Shown here piece after piece: positions 59,797 through 64,000 of a stretch of 64,000 nucleotides of DNA (its first letter is position 1; each line of letters begins with the position of its first letter). The notes under the pieces are model-generated. The model searched no databases, had not been told where the DNA came from, and worked only from the letters and a program-made list of their open reading frames with translations. This DNA is from Spirochaetaceae bacterium (GTDB taxonomy: Bacteria > Myxococcota_A > UBA9160 > UBA4427): NCBI GenBank assembly GCA_020632655.1, contig JACKFD010000006.1, positions 124,001-188,000 on the forward strand. The letters are read 5' to 3'. Made by a program: the position numbers and the translations under genes.

Positions 59797-60918
59797 TCAG
59801 GGATCGAAGCGCAGGCAGCGCACCTGGGAGCGACGCGTCTCGTCGTACCCGACCCACTTCGACGGCGGCAGCTGCGCCGGATCGACGCGCCGGAATCCGT
59901 GGCGCTCGAAGAAGGCCTCGACGCGCGCCGAGGTCGTGCAGCTGAAGAGGTAGGCCGTGCCCTCGCGCCGGGCGCGGTCGATCGCGTGGCGCACGATCTG
60001 CGAGCCGACCCCCTCGCCCACATAGCGCGTCAACGCGAAGAGCGAGGCGATCTCCGCGGCGCCCTCCGCCGGATAGGGCAGGATCGCGCCGATGCCGGCC
60101 AGGTAGCGACCTTCGATGAAGACGCCGACGCCATGGGCGAGGACGGCGTCGCGTGCGGCCGCGTCGCGCGGCACGAGGAAGCCGTCCGCCTCGCCGCGCT
60201 CGATCAGGTCGTTGGCCGGGTCGAAGTCGTCGAGCGCCAGCGGCCGCACGTCGGCATAACGATCCCGCGTGAAGAACATGCCCGCGCCCGCGTACGTGAA
60301 CAGCTCGCGCGAGAGATCCCGAGCCGCACAGACGTTCACGCCCGGCACGCCGCCCTCGATCATCCCGCGGATCGCCTCGAGCAGTGCGCGATCGGTCTGG
60401 GGCACGCGGAGCCGGGCCTCGTCGACCGGCGCACACGCGCCGGGCATCGCCGGCGAAGACAACAACGATTCGAGATGGGCGAGGTCGACGACCGAGATGC
60501 GCCCTTCCCCGTCGACGCGCTCGACCGGCAGCTCCGGGCGCAGCCAGACCACCTTCGCGAGCCGGAGCGTGAGGGCGGCGCGCTGGCACCCCGTCGCGAA
60601 CCCGTCGCGGCCGATCCGGAGCGCGGCCCGCCCCGTCGCGCGCAGCCGTCGCCACAGGCTCGCAGCGAAGTGCACGTCGGCGAGCTCGATCGGCGGCTCG
60701 GCGCCGGCCTGCCGCCAGACTTCTTCCAGCGGGCTGACGAGGATCACCCGGGACTCGTTCGCGACGAGCTCCTCGAGCACCTCCTCGAGCGGGTCGGGAT
60801 CGAAGGGCACGTCCGCAGGCCAGACGATGCCGATCGATCGGCGTCGGAACTCGGCGCGGTAGAACTCGCGCTCGTTGAAGGCGTGGAGCACCGGAAGGGG
60901 CTCGTCGGGGGATCCCAT
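59797..60918 (-). CDS. ArgA-like N-acetylglutamate synthase (GNAT domain)
   Basis: Protein of 373 residues. The C-terminal GNAT domain has LFALTRYVGEGVGSQIVRHA (acetyl-CoA loop) and an ArgA-like end: FSCTTSARVEAFFERHGFRR, VDPAQLPPSKWVGYD, RRSQVRCL, matching the TTR-x-WF-x-E-x-GF and R-x-S-x-V pattern of N-acetylglutamate synthase. The N-terminal 250 residues (EEVLEELVANESRVILVSPL and onward) have the outline of an amino-acid-kinase-like domain without a clear kinase active site, as in ArgA. It probably makes N-acetylglutamate for arginine biosynthesis, although no other arg gene is near. It is convergent with rnpB. Confidence 0.7.
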   Translation of the reverse strand: MGSPDEPLPVLHAFNEREFYRAEFRRRSIGIVWPADVPFDPDPLEEVLEELVANESRVILVSPLEEVWRQAGAEPPIELADVHFAASLWRRLRATGRAALRIGRDGFATGCQRAALTLRLAKVVWLRPELPVERVDGEGRISVVDLAHLESLLSSPAMPGACAPVDEARLRVPQTDRALLEAIRGMIEGGVPGVNVCAARDLSRELFTYAGAGMFFTRDRYADVRPLALDDFDPANDLIERGEADGFLVPRDAAARDAVLAHGVGVFIEGRYLAGIGAILPYPAEGAAEIASLFALTRYVGEGVGSQIVRHAIDRARREGTAYLFSCTTSARVEAFFERHGFRRVDPAQLPPSKWVGYDETRRSQVRCLRFDP

Positions 60919-61039
60919 GGCCGGAGTTTGGCGGATTTCACGCGGCTCGCACGCGGTCTCGACCGGTCGCGAGCGGCGTGTTCCCGAGCGTCCTGCGTGA
61001 TGGCTCCGGCTCGGCGGGATGGGGTATCGTGCGCCGCCG

Positions 61040-62815
61040 ATGGACTGGCAGATCGTCTTCACCCTCGCCCTGGTCAGCCTCGCGCTGACCGCGATGGTCC
61101 GCGAGCTGGCCGCCCCCGATCTGATCCTGATGGCGACGCTCGTCTGCTTCGGCGTCTCCGGCATCCTGACTCCGGCCCAGACCTTCGCCGGCTTCGCGAA
61201 TCCCGTGGTCGCCGCGGTCGGTGCCCTCTTCATGGTCTCCGCGGCGCTTCGCGAGACGGGTGCCCTCGAGCTGACGCTAGGCCGGGTGCTGGGTCGCTTC
61301 GGCGGCGTGCGGCGCTCGATGCTGCGCATGGTCGCGCCCGTGGCCGCGCTCTCGGCCTTCCTGAACAACGCCCCGATCGTCGCGATGATGACGCCCGCCG
61401 TGATCGACTGGGGTCGGCGCTACCGCACGCCCGCCTCGCAGTTCCTGATCCCGCTCTCCTACGCCTCGATCCTCGGCAGCGTCACGACGATCATCGGCAC
61501 GAGCACGATCCTGACCGTCGTCGGCCTCGTGAACGCCGCGGGCCTGCCCGCCTGGAGCTTCTTCGAGCCCGCGCCGGTCGGCCTGCTGATCGCGATGGCC
61601 GGCCTCCTCTACCTCGTCTTCGTCGCACCCGGTCGACTGCCCGTGCGCATGGACGATGCCGAGGAGCTCGACGAGCGGACGCGCGAGTACACGGCCGCCA
61701 TGCGCGTGACCGAGGGCAGCCCCCTCGACGGGATGACGGTCGAGGAGGCGAACCTCCGCGCCCTGCCCGGCCTCTTCCTCGTCGAGATCGACCGCGGCGC
61801 GCATCTGATCACACCCGTCGGCCCCGGCGAGGCCCTGCGCAGCGGTGACATCCTCGTCTTCGCCGGCGTGCTCGGCACGATCATCGACCTGCAGCGCATC
61901 CGCGGCCTCGAGCCCGCCGCCCCCGAGCAGCTGATCCAGAGCCTGCCGGGCGGGCGCAATCGGCCGATGGTCGAGGCGGTCGTGTCGGCCTCGTCGCCCT
62001 TGATCGGCCAGAGCGTCAAGCAGTCGAATTTCCGCTCCGTCTACGACGCCGTCGTGATCGCCGTGCACCGGAACGCCGAGCGCGTGCAGGGCAAGATCGG
62101 CGACATCGTCCTGCGCCCCGGCGACACGCTGCTCATGCAGTGCGCGCCGGAGTTCATGCGCCTGCACCGCAACAGCCGCGACTTCTACCTCGCCAGCGAG
62201 CTGCCCGGCGCGAACCCGCCCGCCTTCGAGCGCGCGGGCATGGCCCTCGCGATCCTGGTCGGGATGGTCTTCGCCGTCAGCGTCGCCGGGCTCCACATCT
62301 CGATCGCCGCCTTCGTGGCGGTCGCCGCCCTGATCGCCACGCGCTGCCTGAGCGCCGCCAAGGCCCGCAACAGCGTCGACTGGTCGGTGCTGATCACGAT
62401 CGGCTGCGGGCTCGGCATCGCGGACGCCATGGACGAGTCGGGCGCGGCCCGCTTCGTCGCCCAGGGCCTGGTCGGCAGCGTGGGGGCCCTCGGCCCGTTG
62501 CCGACGCTGATCGTGATCTACCTGCTCTGTCTGGCGATGGCCGAGACCCTGCACCACAACGCCGCGGTCGCGATCATGTTCCCGATCGCCCTGGCCGCCT
62601 CGCGCCAGCTCGAGGTCAGCCACGAGCCCTTCGTGATGACCGTCGCGATCGCCTCGGCCTGCGCCTTCGCCTTCCCGATCTCGTACCAGACGCACCTGAT
62701 CGTGTACGGCGCGGGGGGCTACCGCTTCCGCGAGTTCCTGCGCGTCGGGCTGCCCCTCGACGCCATCTGCATGGCCGTGGCCATCCTGGCGATTCCCCGG
62801 GTCTGGCCCTTCTGA
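61040..62815 (+). CDS. SLC13/DASS-type transporter with two TrkA-C (RCK-C) domains
   Basis: Protein of 591 residues. N-terminal membrane half to about 200 with ALRETGALELTLGRVL and NNAPIVAMMTPAVID, a SLC13/ArsB-like hairpin motif. Two TrkA-C modules lie between about 215 and 385: GSPLDGMTVEEANLRALPGL, then SSPLIGQSVKQSNFRSVYDA. The C-terminal membrane half repeats the motif as HHNAAVAIMFPIALA. Such proteins carry dicarboxylates, sulfate or other anions. A TATCGT hexamer ends 9 nt before the ATG and no Shine-Dalgarno is visible, suggesting near-leaderless translation. Confidence 0.85.
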   Translation: MDWQIVFTLALVSLALTAMVRELAAPDLILMATLVCFGVSGILTPAQTFAGFANPVVAAVGALFMVSAALRETGALELTLGRVLGRFGGVRRSMLRMVAPVAALSAFLNNAPIVAMMTPAVIDWGRRYRTPASQFLIPLSYASILGSVTTIIGTSTILTVVGLVNAAGLPAWSFFEPAPVGLLIAMAGLLYLVFVAPGRLPVRMDDAEELDERTREYTAAMRVTEGSPLDGMTVEEANLRALPGLFLVEIDRGAHLITPVGPGEALRSGDILVFAGVLGTIIDLQRIRGLEPAAPEQLIQSLPGGRNRPMVEAVVSASSPLIGQSVKQSNFRSVYDAVVIAVHRNAERVQGKIGDIVLRPGDTLLMQCAPEFMRLHRNSRDFYLASELPGANPPAFERAGMALAILVGMVFAVSVAGLHISIAAFVAVAALIATRCLSAAKARNSVDWSVLITIGCGLGIADAMDESGAARFVAQGLVGSVGALGPLPTLIVIYLLCLAMAETLHHNAAVAIMFPIALAASRQLEVSHEPFVMTVAIASACAFAFPISYQTHLIVYGAGGYRFREFLRVGLPLDAICMAVAILAIPRVWPF

Positions 62816-63436
62816 CGGGTCGCGCCGGAGCGGGCGACGTGATCGTGGCCCGCCGGCCCGCACCCACTCCGGGTGCGCGGAAGCCGGGGCGCGCCGAGCG
62901 CCCGCTCCGATGCGGCACGGCTGCCGCCCGCCCGCCCCCGATCCGCCGGGCGGGTCGGGAATCACGGGCAGATTCGACACATCTCCGAAGAGTGGACCAC
63001 TCCGTTACCGACAAGGGCACATCAGCAGGCGACGCCGTGAGGGGCCTCGCCCCCGCGATCGATCACCAAGAGGAGCCGAATCGGCGCCAGGCAAGAAATT
63101 GGGCTGGCTAAATAGGTGAAATTCAATCAAGATCGAGCTAAATCCAGGATCTCCCGGACCCGCAGGCGGCGAGTCGGGGACGAGTCCTCTCCGACTCGAG
63201 ACCGGCTTCCCGCAGCCATCCCGACCTCGGCGCGACGAGCGACGCGCGAGCGGTACCCCGCGGCGAGCCCTCCGACCAGACGGCCCCGACCCACGCAGGA
63301 CCCCCGAGCGATGGGCCACGAGGAGCCGGCGAATCGCGAGCGTCACCTGGCGATGAAACCTTACCCCCTCGGGCGGTATCAGTAGGCGGATCGAATCCGC
63401 ACCTGGACTGCACCGGGGCGAGAGGAACGAAGCGAG
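62816..63436. other. 621-bp intergenic region upstream of the sigma-70 gene
   Basis: No gene. At 62826-62909 an 11-bp inverted repeat with GGAGCGGGCG (62827-62836) brackets a nested hairpin CGCACCC (62859-62865)/GGGTGCG (62871-62877), probably the 3' end of the transporter transcript. A promoter at 63099-63127 and a leader hairpin at 63171-63197 follow. Confidence 0.6.
63099..63127 (+). promoter_or_regulatory. Probable promoter of the sigma-70 gene
   Basis: TTGGGC (63099-63104), 17-bp spacer, TTCAAT (63122-63127), in the most AT-rich patch of the region. The leader would be about 300 nt, with a 10-bp hairpin GAGTCGGGGA (63171-63180) pairing with 63188-63197. Confidence 0.45.
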
Positions 63437-64000
63437 TTGAAGACCCAAGAGAAGAAGCAGGCCCGAGACGGCGAGAAGACGGCGGCCCCCTCGATGGGCG
63501 CGACGCCGGTCGTGTCGGCGGAGGAGCTGGATCCCGGCCGCGAGCGACGGCCGCTGGAGTCCTACTTCCAGGAGATCGGCGGCACCCGCACGCTCAAGCG
63601 TGAGGAGGAGGTCGTCCTCGCCAAGGATCTCGAGGCGGCCACGGCGGCGCTGCGAGACTCGCTCTACGCGATCCCGCTCTCGGCCAAGCACGTGGTGGCG
63701 CGCTGGGACGCGCTGCGCGCGCTCTCGCATACGGGCGCCAAGCTCTCCGAGTCGGTCGGCGACGAGGAGACGGGGGAGATCGCGGCGCGCGTCGAGCGGG
63801 CCGTGAAGAAGCTCCGCACGCACCTGTCCGAGCGCGACAAGAAGGTCGAGAAGTCGGGCCTCGCCTACGGGCAGCTGCTCGAGAAGATCGACGCGAAGAT
63901 CGCCAAGGAGATGCACTCGGCGCAGCTCTCCCTCGCCGTGCTCCACGAGCTGCGCGAGAAGAGCATCCTGATCGCCACCGAGATGAAGAAGACGCGCAAG
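63437..64000 (+). CDS. rpoD: RNA polymerase sigma-70 factor, primary type (5' part only)
   Basis: First 188 codons; the gene continues past the right edge. TTG start (MKTQEKKQARDGEKTAAP). Region 1.2 reads RRPLESYFQEIGGTRTLKRE, then EEVVLAKDLEAATAALRDSL, followed by a charged helical segment (ARVERAVKKLRTHLSERDKK) like the non-conserved region between 1.2 and 2 in primary sigma factors. Whether it is the housekeeping RpoD or a paralogue needs regions 2-4, which are outside the window. The long leader suggests regulated expression. No stop codon is reached before 64000. Confidence 0.8.
   Translation, partial: MKTQEKKQARDGEKTAAPSMGATPVVSAEELDPGRERRPLESYFQEIGGTRTLKREEEVVLAKDLEAATAALRDSLYAIPLSAKHVVARWDALRALSHTGAKLSESVGDEETGEIAARVERAVKKLRTHLSERDKKVEKSGLAYGQLLEKIDAKIAKEMHSAQLSLAVLHELREKSILIATEMKKTRK

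Noticed and set aside
1..64000. tRNA genes, insertion sequences or prophage
   Set aside because: No T-arm-like GTTCRANTC context with matching stems, no transposase or integrase, and no terminal inverted repeats with target duplications were seen.

Overview
The window is about 70% GC, densely packed, with short intergenic gaps, frequent 4-nt ATGA start/stop overlaps and several TTG/GTG starts. Gene content (complete division and cell-wall cluster with a PASTA-tailed FtsI, PhaR-type regulator, ArsA-like ATPase pair, wax-ester synthase, acyl-CoA dehydrogenases, TauD-type dioxygenase, MJ0042 zinc-ribbon protein) suggests a free-living, Gram-negative, lipid-storing bacterium of the former Deltaproteobacteria, perhaps Myxococcota-like or a related uncultured lineage. 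That placement is an inference from gene content. I see no insertion sequences, CRISPR arrays, tRNA or rRNA genes.

1-17.9 kb is housekeeping and regulatory. It holds rlmN/trmB, a 2-phosphoglycerate-kinase-like protein, a MerR regulator, a ParA ATPase fused to a glycogen-binding-like module with a degenerate MinD-like neighbour, an ECF sigma factor, a CysZ/EI24 membrane protein, phosphomannomutase, tatA, a zinc-ribbon membrane protein, an ArsA-like pair, a PhaR-like regulator and a histone-deacetylase-family amidohydrolase. 17.9-18.46 kb is non-coding, with a 23-bp tandem repeat and a probable MraZ-controlled promoter.

18.46-37.3 kb is the dcw cluster in canonical order: mraZ, rsmH, ftsL, ftsI, murE, murF, mraY, murD, ftsW, murG, murC, murB, ftsQ, ftsA, ftsZ, then a terminator. 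ddl is absent. A strongly structured 230-nt spacer separates mraZ from rsmH, and ftsZ has its own probable promoter.

37.5-48.6 kb is mixed: wax-ester/triacylglycerol synthase with an SDR, an anchored SGNH-family protein behind a G14 tract, a probable lipoprotein, a SnoaL-like protein, a phosphotransferase, a crotonase-family protein, a 29-residue membrane peptide, ndk and a quinone oxidoreductase.

48.6-53.9 kb is the most interesting part. One strand carries a MarR-regulated gene set around a probable selenoprotein of the UGSC family. An in-frame UGA at 50834-50836 lies in a D-U-G-S-C context and is followed by a SECIS-like hairpin. With it lie a conserved partner of unknown function, a TauD/TfdA dioxygenase, two cupins and an amidohydrolase; an MFS transporter is convergent. 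A threefold 38-bp repeat ahead of the partner gene builds two ATGA-linked 13-residue mini-ORFs.

55.3-64 kb holds an MgtC-like membrane protein, two acyl-CoA dehydrogenases with an HxlR/SCP2-like regulator and its palindromic operator, RNase P RNA (rnpB), an ArgA-like acetyltransferase, an SLC13-type transporter, and the start of a primary-type sigma factor running off the right edge.
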